A stretch of DNA of 64,000 nt from Candidatus Ideonella esbjergensis (GTDB taxonomy: Bacteria; Pseudomonadota; Gammaproteobacteria; Burkholderiales; Burkholderiaceae_C), in contig JADJLP010000015.1 of assembly GCA_016710065.1 (NCBI GenBank), positions 558,001 to 622,000 of the forward strand, in the 5' to 3' direction. Under the pieces are notes generated by a model that saw only the letters and a list, made by a program, of their open reading frames with translations, searched no databases and had not been told where the DNA came from. Positions 30,845 through 42,828 of this stretch are shown in pieces (position 1 is the first letter of the stretch; the number at the start of each line of letters is the position of its first letter). Both the position numbers and the translations under genes were made by a program.

Positions 30845-31138
30845 CTAAGGCAACTTCGCCAGCACCGCCTCCATCTCACCCGCCGTGTAGGCCCGCATCG
30901 AGCGCGAGCGGAAGTTGCCCTGGGCGGCGCTGGCCAGGTTGAAGGCTGTGAGTGCCAGTTCGCTGTCGGCTTCCAGCACGCAGACCACGTCGCAGTCGCC
31001 CATGGTCCAGTAGATGTCGCGCAGGTTGACGCCGAACTTCTTGGCCACTTCCTTGGCGGCGGCGGCGCGCTTGGTGGTGTCCTTGATGTTCTGCAGGCCC
31101 TTGTCGGTGAAGTTCAAAAGGCCGATGTAAGTGATCAT
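30845..31138 (-). CDS. GYD-domain protein
   Basis: 97 residues from the ATG at 31138. It matches the GYD family (dimeric alpha-beta barrel-like fold) through YIGLLNFTDKGLQNIKDTTKRA and the middle GDCDVVCVLEADSELALTAF. The family's function is not established. It converges with the HAD gene, leaving 4 bp between stops. Upstream lies the promoter region that also holds the intron target site. Confidence 0.85.
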   Translation of the reverse strand: MITYIGLLNFTDKGLQNIKDTTKRAAAAKEVAKKFGVNLRDIYWTMGDCDVVCVLEADSELALTAFNLASAAQGNFRSRSMRAYTAGEMEAVLAKLP

Positions 31139-31387
31139 GCTCAGGCACTCCTGTGGAGACAGGGGGGCCATGAGGATGGGCTTGCGGCCACGCGGGCCCC
31201 CAGCAGGGCATGGCGCAAGATCATCGCCAGTGGATGGCTCTGCCGTGCGTGGGGCGAAGCGTGCGGGTGGCGCTACGTGGCGGGCGGCAAAGGAATTCGC
31301 TGCGGTGTAGAGCGCGAGATGCTACGCGCGCCATTGGTGAACACAAGCGATAGGCCTGCGGGTGACAGGGCCACCCGGGATAATCCC

Positions 31388-31393
31388 GCGATG
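31388..31393 (+). other. IBS1, intron-binding site in the 5' exon
   Basis: GCGATG immediately before the intron's GTGCG start is the exact reverse complement of CATCGC at 31686-31691. This is the expected base-pairing between exon and intron and fixes the 5' splice site at 31393/31394. Confidence 0.75.
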
Positions 31394-31685
31394 GTGCGTC
31401 ACGAAGCAAAGGCTCGACTGAACCCGCAAGGGGAAGGAAGTGCTGCTGCATGCTGCGCCAGTCCAACGGGTGAGAGTCCCGTCCCGGTAGGCGTCGGTGC
31501 GCCGGGTAGCAGGCCCCAGGTAGTGGAGGGAGACCTCCGTGCCCGAGCGGGGCGTCAAGAGCCCGTGAGGCGGCGCAAGCCGCGCAGCGGGGAGCAAGCA
31601 CGCGGGCCGCAACATCAAGTGAAGCCTGCAGCCTCGACAGATTTACAACCCGCAGGCCGAGCCGCTCATTTCACGGCGAAGGCAA

Positions 31686-31691
31686 CATCGC
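31686..31691 (+). other. EBS1, exon-binding site in intron domain I
   Basis: CATCGC, 292 nt into the intron, is complementary to all six bases of the upstream exon end GCGATG. The distance fits the EBS1 loop of domain I in bacterial group II introns. A six-base match could arise by chance in GC-rich DNA, so this is supportive, not proof. Confidence 0.55.
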
Positions 31692-31972
31692 TGGCGCAAG
31701 AACCGAAGCGCGCTGGTGGCTGCGGCGGGGTATGGGGCGCAGCACGCGTGCAAGGACTGGAGCGGAACGTGAGAGGCCCGTCTGCGCGGCCCTTGTCGGG
31801 GCAAGCGAGTTCGTATAAGCCCAAGGCGAAGTCGAATCGTGCGCAGCGGGAGTCCGAGGGGATCGTAGTACCGGATGGGGCGCAAGCCCCGACGAAGGCC
31901 GTGCGGCATAACGCGGCTGGAGGGAAGGGTCCTTGCGGTGGTCATGCTGATGGAGCGGGTAAGCGCGAGGGA

Positions 31973-33340
31973 ATGGCCGGCCAGACCGGACCTAACGACC
32001 CCGACGCAGGAGACTGCGGCGACAAAGTGCGACAACTGCAAAGGCAGCTCTGGGCCGCAGCCAAGCGGGCACCGGGAAGGCGCTTCCATGCGTTGTACGG
32101 CCAGATGTGCAGGGCTGACATCCTGCACGAGGCGTGGAAGCGAGTGCGCCGCAACAAAGGCGCAGCGGGCGTCGATCGGATGACGATCGGCGAAGTCGAG
32201 CAGTACGGAGTCCGGCGCTTCCTGCAGGAGCTGGGCGAAGTGCTGCGCGCGGGCGAGTACGGTGCGCAGGTCGTGCGGCGCGCCTACATTCCAAAGGCAG
32301 ACGGGGCCAAGCGACCCCTGGGCATCCCGACGGTGCAAGACCGGGTGGTGCAGATGGCGGCCAAGCTGGTGCTGGAGCCGATCTACGAGGCGGACTTCGG
32401 GCCGAGCTCGTACGGGTTCAGGCCCAAGCGCAGTGCGAAGCAGGCGCTGGAGAGGCTCAGGCAACTGGGCAACCAAGGCGCCAACCACGTGCTGGACGCC
32501 GACATCGAGAACTACTTCGGCAGCATCGAGCACGACAAGCTGCTCACCCTGGTGGGCCAGCGGGTCAGCGACCGGAAGATGCTCAAGCTGGTGCGGCAGT
32601 GGCTGCAGGCTGGGGTGATGGAAGACGGGGTGGTGAGCCACCCGGTGGCGGGAACGCCGCAGGGTGGTGTGATCTCGCCGCTGCTGTCGAACATCTACCT
32701 GCACGTGCTGGACCGGGTGTGGGCCAAGCATGGCGCGCACCTGGGCGAGTTGGTGCGGTATGCGGACGACTTCGTGGTGATGTGCCGCACGGCACAGGGC
32801 TGCGAGGAGGCGCAAGGCCGCATCGAGCATGTGCTCACCAAGCTGGGCCTGAAGCTGCACCCACAGAAGACGCGACGCGTGGTGCTGACGCAGGGCCAGG
32901 AAGGCTTCGACTTCCTGGGCTGCCATCTGCACAAGCGCATGAGCGGGCGGCTGTGGCAGCAAAAGGGCCTCAGGCGGTACTACCTGCAGAACTGGCCGAG
33001 CCGCAAGGCGATGAACCGTGTGCGAGAGCGTGTGCGGGAGCTGACCCCGCGCTGGCGCTGTCATCAGGATGTGCGAAGCGTGATCGCCCAGCTCAACCCG
33101 GTGCTGCGTGGCTGGGGGCAGTACTTCCAAACGGGCAACGCGGCCAATCACTTCATCGACGTGGATGCCTACGTCGAGAAGCGGCTGCGCAGCCTGCGCG
33201 TCAAGCGTGCGGGGCGCAACTTGCGGGCGGGCCAGGCCGAGCGCTGGGATCGCGCCTACTTCGAAAGCCTTGGATTGCATCGCCTGCGCGGGACGATCCG
33301 CTACCCGGGCAAACCTCCTGGCAACGGGAGAACTGCGTAA
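31973..33340 (+). CDS. ltrA: Group II intron reverse transcriptase/maturase
   Basis: About 455 residues from the ATG at 31973 behind GAGGGA; the frame runs open further upstream through the structured RNA but this is not coding in character. Reverse-transcriptase motifs are in order: YIPKADGAKRPLGIPTVQDR, SYGFRPKRSAKQAL, the GTPQGGVISPLLSNIYLHVLD block, and the catalytic RYADDFVVM. The maturase (X) domain follows as IAQLNPVLRGWGQYFQTGN. No HNH endonuclease is seen after it, so the protein belongs to an endonuclease-less class. It both helps splicing and copies the intron into DNA. Confidence 0.92.
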   Translation: MAGQTGPNDPDAGDCGDKVRQLQRQLWAAAKRAPGRRFHALYGQMCRADILHEAWKRVRRNKGAAGVDRMTIGEVEQYGVRRFLQELGEVLRAGEYGAQVVRRAYIPKADGAKRPLGIPTVQDRVVQMAAKLVLEPIYEADFGPSSYGFRPKRSAKQALERLRQLGNQGANHVLDADIENYFGSIEHDKLLTLVGQRVSDRKMLKLVRQWLQAGVMEDGVVSHPVAGTPQGGVISPLLSNIYLHVLDRVWAKHGAHLGELVRYADDFVVMCRTAQGCEEAQGRIEHVLTKLGLKLHPQKTRRVVLTQGQEGFDFLGCHLHKRMSGRLWQQKGLRRYYLQNWPSRKAMNRVRERVRELTPRWRCHQDVRSVIAQLNPVLRGWGQYFQTGNAANHFIDVDAYVEKRLRSLRVKRAGRNLRAGQAERWDRAYFESLGLHRLRGTIRYPGKPPGNGRTA

Positions 33341-33366
33341 TGCTGCGAGCCGACAGACCACTGGTA

Positions 33367-33455
33367 AGCCGTGTGCGGGAAATCCGCATGCACGGTTTGA
33401 ACGGGGGTGTTGGCTCTGTGACTGACCTTCGGGCCTGAACAGGGCCAACATCTAC
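33367..33455 (+). ncRNA. Group II intron domains V and VI
   Basis: Domain V is a 32-nt hairpin at 33367-33398 with strands AGCCGTGTGCGG and CCGCATGCACGGTTT closing a GAAA-containing loop, the catalytic element. Domain VI follows as a long stem in which GGTGTTGGCTCTGT pairs with ACAGGGCCAACATC. A bulged branch-point adenosine is not obvious at the usual place, so splicing could also go by hydrolysis. Confidence 0.8.
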
Positions 33456-33457
33456 CA

Positions 33458-34891
<1,434 letters not shown>

Positions 34892-34920
34892 AGGCCCTCC
34901 GGGCCGCTGAAGCTGGGGGT

Positions 34921-34947
34921 TTGCCAGGCGAGGGCCTTGCCTACAAT
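34921..34947 (+). promoter_or_regulatory. Candidate sigma-70 promoter of the DUF2946 gene
   Basis: TTGCCA (34921) and TACAAT (34942) are separated by 15 bp, and the start codon is only 9 bp past the -10 box. Transcripts would have almost no leader. Confidence 0.45.
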
Positions 34948-34956
34948 CGTTTTCCG

Positions 34957-35322
34957 ATGCGAGCACCCCGTCACCTCCTCACCGCTTGGTTGACCGGCCT
35001 GGCCCTGCTGTGGGCGGCTGCTGGCGCATGGCTGGCCCCTGCAACACAACAGGCCTGGGGCGGCGAGTGGGCGTCGATATGCAGCGCTCAGGGCTCGGCT
35101 GGGGGCGACGACAGCACGGGCGGTGCGCCCAACCACGCCCACTACGATGAGCTGTGCCGCTTGTCGTGCATGCATGTGCTTGCGCTGGGCATGCCGCCCG
35201 CGCCCTTGGCCATGCCTTTACGGCGAGGCGACATGCCGCTGTCGCCACTGCTGGCCAGCGCCGACCACGGCCTGGGCCAGTGGCCGCGCGCTTGGCCCCG
35301 CGCGCCGCCGCGCACGGCCTGA
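34957..35322 (+). CDS. DUF2946-family exported protein
   Basis: 121 residues. An N-terminal hydrophobic segment (LLTAWLTGLALLWAAAGAWLA) looks like a signal peptide or anchor. The middle has a His/Cys motif, NHAHYDELCRLSCMHVLALG, of the kind that binds metals. DUF2946 genes often lie next to TonB-dependent receptors and PepSY proteins, as here. A role in metal sensing or uptake, for example of copper, is inferred from that context only. Confidence 0.75.
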   Translation: MRAPRHLLTAWLTGLALLWAAAGAWLAPATQQAWGGEWASICSAQGSAGGDDSTGGAPNHAHYDELCRLSCMHVLALGMPPAPLAMPLRRGDMPLSPLLASADHGLGQWPRAWPRAPPRTA

Positions 35323-35349
35323 GTCCAACCCCAACCCTTTTTCATTTCT

Positions 35350-35379
35350 GGACTTCCCGGCCATGGGGCCGGGAAGTCC
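35350..35379. other. 13-bp perfect inverted repeat before the TonB receptor gene
   Basis: GGACTTCCCGGCC and GGCCGGGAAGTCC flank ATGG. It lies 28 bp after the DUF2946 stop and ends 20 bp before the receptor start. There is no T tract after it; a run of six T residues lies just before it. It could be a weak terminator, a processing hairpin or an operator. Confidence 0.6.
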
Positions 35380-35398
35380 GTGCATTGATTGGATCGTC

Positions 35399-37464
35399 AT
35401 GAAACGATTGGTATTGACCCCGTTGGCCGCCGCATGTCTGGCGGCAGGCAACTTCCTGGCGCCTTGCGCCGCCGCGCAAACACCCGGCAACGACGCCATG
35501 CCGCCTGAGGCCGACTCTCGCTTCGAGATCGGTCGCGTTGAGGTGCGTGGCCAGGGCGCAGGGCCGTTGCAGGCCAAGCGTCTGTTCAGTTCTGTGGATG
35601 TGGTTGCCGGTGAATTGGTGCAGGGCGACGCCGTGCGCAATACCTGGGAACTCTTTCGGCGGGTGCCGGGCGTGCTGCTGACCGAGTTCAACCAGGGCAC
35701 CACCTCGGGCAAGCTCTCGCTGCGGGGTTTCAACGGCGAGGGTGAGGTGAATGCCGTCAAGCTGCTGATCGACGGTGTGCCGTCCAACACCAACGACGGC
35801 AACATGCCCTTCATCGACCTGGTGTTTCCGCTCGACATCCAAAGCATCACCACCGTGCGCGGCACCAACGATCCGCGCTACGGCTTGCACAACATCGCCG
35901 GCAATGTCGACATCACCACCCGCACCGGCGGCAACGACACCGATGTCCGCCTGGGCGGCGGCGCCTATGGCCTGGCCGACTTGCAGCTTGCCAAGGGCAT
36001 CGAGGGTGGCGAATGGACGCAGAACTACTTCGTGGGCGTGCGGCACAGCGACGGCTTTCGCGACCATGCCCAGTCGGACAAGTTCAGCTTGGCCGGCAAG
36101 TGGTTCTACCAGCCCAGCGGTGCCAATTGGCAGGCCGGCCTGATCGTGCGCCACCACGAGCACACCGCCGATGAGCCCGGCTATCTCTCTGCGGCCGATG
36201 CCCAGGCCACGCCCAAGCTGTCCTACGCCATCTCGGCCACCGACGGTGGCAAGCGTCAGCTCGACCAGATCAGTCTGCGCGCCGAGGGCACGGCTGGAAA
36301 GACGCTCTCCTGGCAGACCATGGTCTACCAGAACGAGTACAGCGATGAGCGCTGGGTGCGTTTTTCGGCCAGTGCCTCGCAACAGGAGCGTGACACCTAC
36401 GAAACCCACCAGGGCCTGCGCGCCAGCGCCAGCTGGCGGCCCAGCGTGAACGGCCTGGCCAGCCTGGTGGTGGAGGGCGGCGTGGACTACGAACATCAGA
36501 GTGATCGCAGCGACCGCTACAACAGCACAGCCCGTGCGCGGGTGAGCCAGACGCGCGGCCAGGCATGGGATCTGGACATCACCGGTGCCTTCGTGCAGGC
36601 CGTGATCAAGCCAGTGGCCAGCCTCAGCCTGGTGCCAGGGCTGCGGGTCGACCAGTTGGGTGGCGGCTTCACGAACAGACTCAGCAATCTGAGCTTTCCA
36701 GTGAACGACTACGGCCTGATCACCCAGCCCAAGCTCAGCGCCATCTGGGCGGTGCAGCCGGGACAGACGGTCTATGCCAACCTGGGCCGCAGCTTCCAGG
36801 TGGGCGTGGGCTCGGCCACCTTCAAGATACCGCCGCGCACCTCCGACCTCAGCGCGTCGGTGAACGATGGCTGGGAGGCGGGCTGGAAGTTTCAAGGGCT
36901 GACGGGGCTGATGGGTCTGACGGGCCGCGTCGCGCTGTGGCAGCAGACCGCCTCAGACGAGGTGATGCGCCGCCTGAATGACCCGAGCAACGATTCGGAC
37001 AACATTGGCTCCACGCGCCGCCGTGGGTTGGATGTGCAGTTGAGGGCCCAACCCGTGGCGAACATGGAAGCCTGGCTGTCGTACAGCCGCCAACAGGCCA
37101 CCATCGTCACGCCCGATCCGGCTGCGCCCACCACGCGAGGCAAGGCGTTGGATCACGTGCCACACCACCTGTACAGCGCGGGGCTGGACTGGCAGGCCAC
37201 GTCCACGCTGCGCCTGTCGGGCTGGGCCCAGGGCCAGACCGACTACGAGCTGGATCGCAACAATGACAAAGGGCGCTTTGGTGCCTACACCTTGCTCAAC
37301 CTGGGCGCCACCTGGCAGGCAGCCAAGCAATGGGAGCTGGGCTTGACGCTGAAGAATCTGGCTGACCGACGCAGCGAGTACGTGTGGTGGGACACCGCCA
37401 GCAAGTCTGACCTGCACTCCCCAGGTGACGGTCGGGCGTTGTACGCATCGGTGCGCGTGCGACT

Positions 37465-37468
<4 letters not shown>
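35399..37468 (+). CDS. TonB-dependent outer-membrane receptor
   Basis: 689 residues. A signal peptide (ending CAAAQ) is followed by a plug domain (NTWELFRRVPGVLLTEFNQGTTSGKLSLRGFNGEG, then LLIDGVPSN and the TVRGTNDPRYGLHNIAGNVDITTRTGG stretch). A 22-strand barrel-type region ends in VRVRL, close to the usual terminal aromatic or hydrophobic strand. It imports a large iron or other metal complex with energy from TonB. The ligand is unknown; DUF2946 upstream and PepSY downstream (GTGA overlap) point to a metal. Confidence 0.92.
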
Positions 37469-38970
<1,502 letters not shown>

Positions 38971-38972
38971 GG

Positions 38973-40178
38973 TCAGCGCAACGGCCGCCGGGTGATCTGC
39001 GGCAGCTTGTGGGCGTTCTTCTCCAGGTACATGCGGGCGTCGGCCAGGGCCATCAGGTCGATGGCGTTGTTGCCGTCCTCGGGGAACAGGGCCCAGCCCA
39101 CGCTGGCCCGGCTGGGCGGTGCCGAGGCGTTGAAGGGGTGGGCCTGCGCCAGCTCGGCGCACAGCTTCTGGCTCACGGCCCGCATGTCGCCAGCGTTGTG
39201 CACGCCGTGCACGATCACCGCAAACTCGTCGCCACCCACGCGGGCGCAAAAATCACCGGCGCGCACGGCGGTTTGCAGCCGCTGCGCCACCGATTGCAGC
39301 AGGGCGTCGCCCACCGGGTGGCCAAAGCGGTCGTTCACCGGCTTGAAGTCGTCCAGGTCCACGGCCAGCAGGCCAAACTGGCTGCCCTCGCGGCCGGCCA
39401 GGCTGAGGGTGCGGTGCAGTGTTTCGTCAAAGTGGCGGCGGTTGGCCAGGCCGGTGAGCGGGTCCAGCAGGGCCATCTGGCGCAGTGCCTCGCGGGTGCG
39501 CGTGTGCTCTTCCACCTCGTCCTGCAGGCGGCGGCTGAGCACCAGCGCGTCGTGGGCGGTACGCGAGGCCGAGCGCGATTTGTTCAGCACCACCGCCAGC
39601 CAGATCACTGCCATCAGGGCCAGCACGGCGTAGGTGGGGTCAGGCTGAGTCAGGCTGCGGTAGGCGAACCGACCGAGCAAGGGTGTAAAGCAGGCGGCCG
39701 AGATCCACAGGTACTGCGCGGGCACCACCGCGTAGGCCAGGGCGGCCGTGGTCACCACGGTGGACAGCACCAGCAGCAGCAGTGCGTCGAGCAGCGGCGG
39801 CGTGTGCATGGGTGTGAGCAGGGCGGCGGCGCCGTAGAACGAGGCCATCCAGATGCCCACCGGGATGCGTACGCGCAGCAAGCGGTGGCAGTTCTGCAGC
39901 GTCAGGCCCTGGCGCTGCACGCTGTGCTCGAACCACATCGCTCCGGCCACCGAGGCGCAGAACAGGCTGAACCAGGCCACCAGCACGGCGTCTGCCGTGC
40001 CGGCGTGGCGCATCAGCACCACCAGCACCACGGCACCCAGCAGCATGCTGCGCATGTTGCCCCGGGCCAGGCTGAAGAAGATGCGGGCACGGTCCAGCTC
40101 CACCCGCTGGGCGAATGTGGCGTCGGCTGGCGTGGCGGCGGGCAGCCGGCTGGACGGGAGGTCGAAGCGTGAGGTCAT
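38973..40178 (-). CDS. Membrane diguanylate cyclase (GGDEF)
   Basis: 401 residues. Five or six hydrophobic helices occupy about residues 40-205, then a short coiled region and a GGDEF domain (LLDPLTGLANRRHFDETL; active site RVGGDEFAVI). An inhibitory I-site RAGD sits five residues before GGDEF, so the enzyme should be feedback-controlled by cyclic di-GMP. All active-site letters are intact. No sensory domain of known type is recognised in the membrane part. The stop lies 2 bp from the convergent PepSY gene. Confidence 0.93.
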   Translation of the reverse strand: MTSRFDLPSSRLPAATPADATFAQRVELDRARIFFSLARGNMRSMLLGAVVLVVLMRHAGTADAVLVAWFSLFCASVAGAMWFEHSVQRQGLTLQNCHRLLRVRIPVGIWMASFYGAAALLTPMHTPPLLDALLLLVLSTVVTTAALAYAVVPAQYLWISAACFTPLLGRFAYRSLTQPDPTYAVLALMAVIWLAVVLNKSRSASRTAHDALVLSRRLQDEVEEHTRTREALRQMALLDPLTGLANRRHFDETLHRTLSLAGREGSQFGLLAVDLDDFKPVNDRFGHPVGDALLQSVAQRLQTAVRAGDFCARVGGDEFAVIVHGVHNAGDMRAVSQKLCAELAQAHPFNASAPPSRASVGWALFPEDGNNAIDLMALADARMYLEKNAHKLPQITRRPLR

Positions 40179-40260
40179 GGGTACTGCGGGCAGGGCTGCG
40201 CAGTGTGCGCAAGAACGGCTCCCGGCCTATCGGCCAATGGCGCCGCCGGTTGAGCGGCTG

Positions 40261-41340
40261 TTACAACATTTTGGCGTCGCGGGTGGCATCGCGTGCGGCC
40301 AGGCGCTGGGTGCCGCCAATGGGCAACACAAAGAACTCGTCCTCGGCCAGGCCCTGAGCCAGGCCCAGCCGGGCCAGCCGCTGCGGCGGCTCGTCCAACG
40401 GCTCGTCGGTGAGCGCAAAGGTGCCCCAGTGCACGCCCAACGAGCGCTTGGCGCCCAGGTCGCGGTGGATCTGCAGCGCCTCTTCCACGTTCACATGCTG
40501 GCCGGCCATGAACCAGCGCGGTTCGTAGGAGCCGATGGGCAGCAGGGCCAGGTCAAAGCCGCCGCCCTGGGCCCCGCTCTGGCGCAGGGCAAAGCTCTCG
40601 CGCATGCGGCTGAACTCGCGCGAGTAGGCGGTGTCGCCCGCATAGAACCAGTGGCAATCGGGGCCGAACACCGCAAAGCCGCCCCACAGCGTGGCCATGC
40701 GGTCGCCCAGGCCGCGTGCCGACCAGTGCTGGGCTGGCACCAGCACCACGTCCACCGGGCCCTTGGGGCCGCGCAGGCTGTGGGTTTGCCACCAGTCCAG
40801 TTCCACCACGCTGCGGATGCCGCGCGCCGCAAACCAGGCCTTCAGGCCCAGCGGCACCACAAACTGTGGCGGCCCGCCGGGCTGGGTGTGCAGGGCCCGC
40901 GCCGAGGCGTCGTCCAGGTGGTCGTAGTGGTTGTGCGAGACCAGCACCAGATCGATGCGGGGCAACTCGCGCAGCGCCAGGCCCGGGGGCTGGTGCCGTT
41001 GGGGCCCGGCAAAGCGCAGCGGTGAGGCGCGATGGGAAAAGATCGGGTCGGTGAGCACGTTCACGCCGCTGCACTGCATCAGCGCGGTGGCATGGCCTAT
41101 CCAGGTGACGGCTGGCCGCATCGCGCCGCCGGCCGTGGCGTTGCGGTGGATGAAGTCGAGATCGGGCGCTTGCTGCGGGATGGGGGTGCGCGGCGGATGC
41201 GGCAGGCTCTGGCGGGCCGCGTCCCAGCGCCAGCGCAGCACCTCGCCCAGGGTCTTGGGCTCAAAAGGCACTTCGACGTTCTGGAAACCGCCGGGGCGGT
41301 GGTGCGGCAGGCTGGGGTCGTAATGCGGGTTGCGTGCCAT
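40261..41340 (-). CDS. MBL-fold metal-dependent hydrolase, NAPE-PLD/UlaG-like
   Basis: 359 residues. The zinc-binding HxHxDH motif is HNHYDHLD, preceded by VTWIGHATALMQCSGVNVLTDP and followed by YAGDTAYS and LGVHWGTFALTDEP. This is the lactamase_B_2 group, related to N-acyl phosphatidylethanolamine phospholipase D. No signal peptide is seen. The substrate is unknown. It lies upstream of the diguanylate cyclase on the same strand, with 82 bp between. Confidence 0.9.
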   Translation of the reverse strand: MARNPHYDPSLPHHRPGGFQNVEVPFEPKTLGEVLRWRWDAARQSLPHPPRTPIPQQAPDLDFIHRNATAGGAMRPAVTWIGHATALMQCSGVNVLTDPIFSHRASPLRFAGPQRHQPPGLALRELPRIDLVLVSHNHYDHLDDASARALHTQPGGPPQFVVPLGLKAWFAARGIRSVVELDWWQTHSLRGPKGPVDVVLVPAQHWSARGLGDRMATLWGGFAVFGPDCHWFYAGDTAYSREFSRMRESFALRQSGAQGGGFDLALLPIGSYEPRWFMAGQHVNVEEALQIHRDLGAKRSLGVHWGTFALTDEPLDEPPQRLARLGLAQGLAEDEFFVLPIGGTQRLAARDATRDAKML

Positions 41341-41359
41341 GGGCCTGGGCGCTGTGGGG

Positions 41360-42670
41360 TCAGGCCTGATCGGCCGCGATCAAGGCGGCCAGGGCTTCAG
41401 CCACCTCGCCGGCGGCCACGCCATCGCCCAAGGTCACGGGTGCCACCGACAGTGCTGCCGCCCCTTCGGTCTTGAGCTTGTGCACCCACTGGCCGGCATC
41501 GCGTCCGCCGGCAAAGGCCTGGCTTTGCAGCAGCACGCGGCCGTCGTTCGCACTGAGCTTGAAGTAGAACTGGCCGTCGGTCTCGCGGTATTGCTTGAAC
41601 ACCGGCACCGCGGCCTTGGCCTTGGGCGCTTCGGCAACGGCGGTCTTGAGCGGCTGGAAGCGCCGCAGGCCCACGGCCTCGCGCAGCTGGGCCAGCAAAG
41701 GCGCGGCGATGGCGCGGGCCTTGGCGGCACCCGCTTGCAGGATCTGCTCGATGTCTTCCGGGTGGGCCATCAGCGTCTCGTAGCGCGCGCGCATGGGGCC
41801 GATCTCGCCGTCAATCAGATCGAACAAACGCTGCTTGGCTTCACCCCACGCGAGGCCGGCACGCAACTCGGTGCGGAAGGTGGTGCGCTGCTCGGGGGTG
41901 GCAAACGCGTCGAAGATCGTGACCAGGGCTTGGCCTTCGGGCTCCTTGGGCTCGCCGGGCAGCTTGCTGTCGGTGACGATGCGGGCAATCGCGTCTTTGA
42001 GCGCCTTGGCGCCGCCCTCGAACAAGGGGATGACGTTGTCGTAGCTCTTGCTCATCTTGCGGCCGTCGAGGCCGGGCAGCAGCTCCATCTCGGCGTCCAC
42101 CTGGGCTTCGGGCAGCACGAAGAAGTCTTGTCCGCGTCCAAACAGATGGTTGAAACGCTGGGCCACGTCGCGCGCCATCTCGATGTGCTGCACCTGGTCT
42201 TTGCCCACGGGTACGCGGTGGGCGTTGAACATCAAAATGTCGGCCGCCATCAGGATGGGGTAGCTGTACAGGCCCATGGTGATGCCGGCGTCGGCGTCTT
42301 CACCGGCGGCCAGGTTGGCGTCCACCGCGCCCTTGTAGGCGTGGGCGCGGTTCATCTGGCCCTTGCTGGTGACGCAGGTGAGCAGCCAGGTGAGCTCGGG
42401 GATCTCGGGGATGTCGCTCTGGCGGTAGAACACCGCGCGCTCGGTGTCGAGCCCGGCGGCAATCCAGGTGGCGGCGATCTGCAGGCGCGAGGCCTCGATG
42501 CGGTCGGGCTCGTCGCACTTGATCAGCGCGTGGTAATCGGCCATGAAGAAGAAGCTCTCCACGGCCGGCTCGCGGCTGGCGATGATGCAGGGGCGCACGG
42601 CACCTACGTAATTGCCAAGGTGCAGGGTGCCGGTGGTGGTGATGCCGGTGAGGACGCGGTGGGCGGGCAT
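41360..42670 (-). CDS. trpS: Tryptophanyl-tRNA synthetase with C-terminal extension
   Basis: About 436 residues, some 100 more than E. coli TrpS. The class I motifs are TTGTLHLGNYVG (HIGH-type) and GRKMSKSYDN. After about residue 345 comes a module reading VFKQYRETDGQFYFKLSANDG, which resembles the DUF1508/YegP fold, seen fused to TrpS in Burkholderiales. The role of the extension is unknown. The start could also be an ATG three codons upstream (42679). Confidence 0.93.
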   Translation of the reverse strand: MPAHRVLTGITTTGTLHLGNYVGAVRPCIIASREPAVESFFFMADYHALIKCDEPDRIEASRLQIAATWIAAGLDTERAVFYRQSDIPEIPELTWLLTCVTSKGQMNRAHAYKGAVDANLAAGEDADAGITMGLYSYPILMAADILMFNAHRVPVGKDQVQHIEMARDVAQRFNHLFGRGQDFFVLPEAQVDAEMELLPGLDGRKMSKSYDNVIPLFEGGAKALKDAIARIVTDSKLPGEPKEPEGQALVTIFDAFATPEQRTTFRTELRAGLAWGEAKQRLFDLIDGEIGPMRARYETLMAHPEDIEQILQAGAAKARAIAAPLLAQLREAVGLRRFQPLKTAVAEAPKAKAAVPVFKQYRETDGQFYFKLSANDGRVLLQSQAFAGGRDAGQWVHKLKTEGAAALSVAPVTLGDGVAAGEVAEALAALIAADQA

Positions 42671-42753
42671 GGTGTGCATGAAGTGAAGGGGATGCGCGCC
42701 GCCACAGGCCACGCGCCGCAGCCGCGATTGTGGCTGGAGTCTCGGGCCACAGC

Positions 42754-42803
42754 CGTCATTCCCGCCCCCCGCCTTCGCGGGGGCAGGCTTCGCGGGAATG
42801 ACG
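42754..42803. repeat. REP-like palindrome
   Basis: CGTCATTCCCGC and GCGGGAATGACG form a 12-bp outer stem, enclosing a second GC-rich hairpin. It lies in the gap upstream of trpS, beside the end of the DUF2087 gene. Related copies are at 48931, 59088 and 63178. Confidence 0.7.
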
Positions 42804-42828
42804 AGGGTTGCGGGATGGGCGAGGTCGT

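Larger units (their letters stand above)
31394..33455 (+). mobile_element. Group II intron, complete
   Basis: About 2.06 kb. It starts with GTGCG, the group II 5' consensus, and carries a structured non-coding part of about 580 bp, an intron-encoded protein (31973-33340), and domains V and VI at the 3' end, closing with TCTAC just before the dbpA start codon. It inserted in the sense direction between a promoter-like GATAAT (about 31379) and dbpA. Removing it would leave a leader of only about 15 nt. The 3' end could be a few bases off. It should move by retrohoming through its reverse transcriptase. Confidence 0.88.

Noticed and set aside
31277..31972. Coding frame upstream of the intron reverse transcriptase
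   Set aside because: It crosses the exon and the structured domain I of the intron; the RT proper starts near 31973 with a ribosome-binding site.
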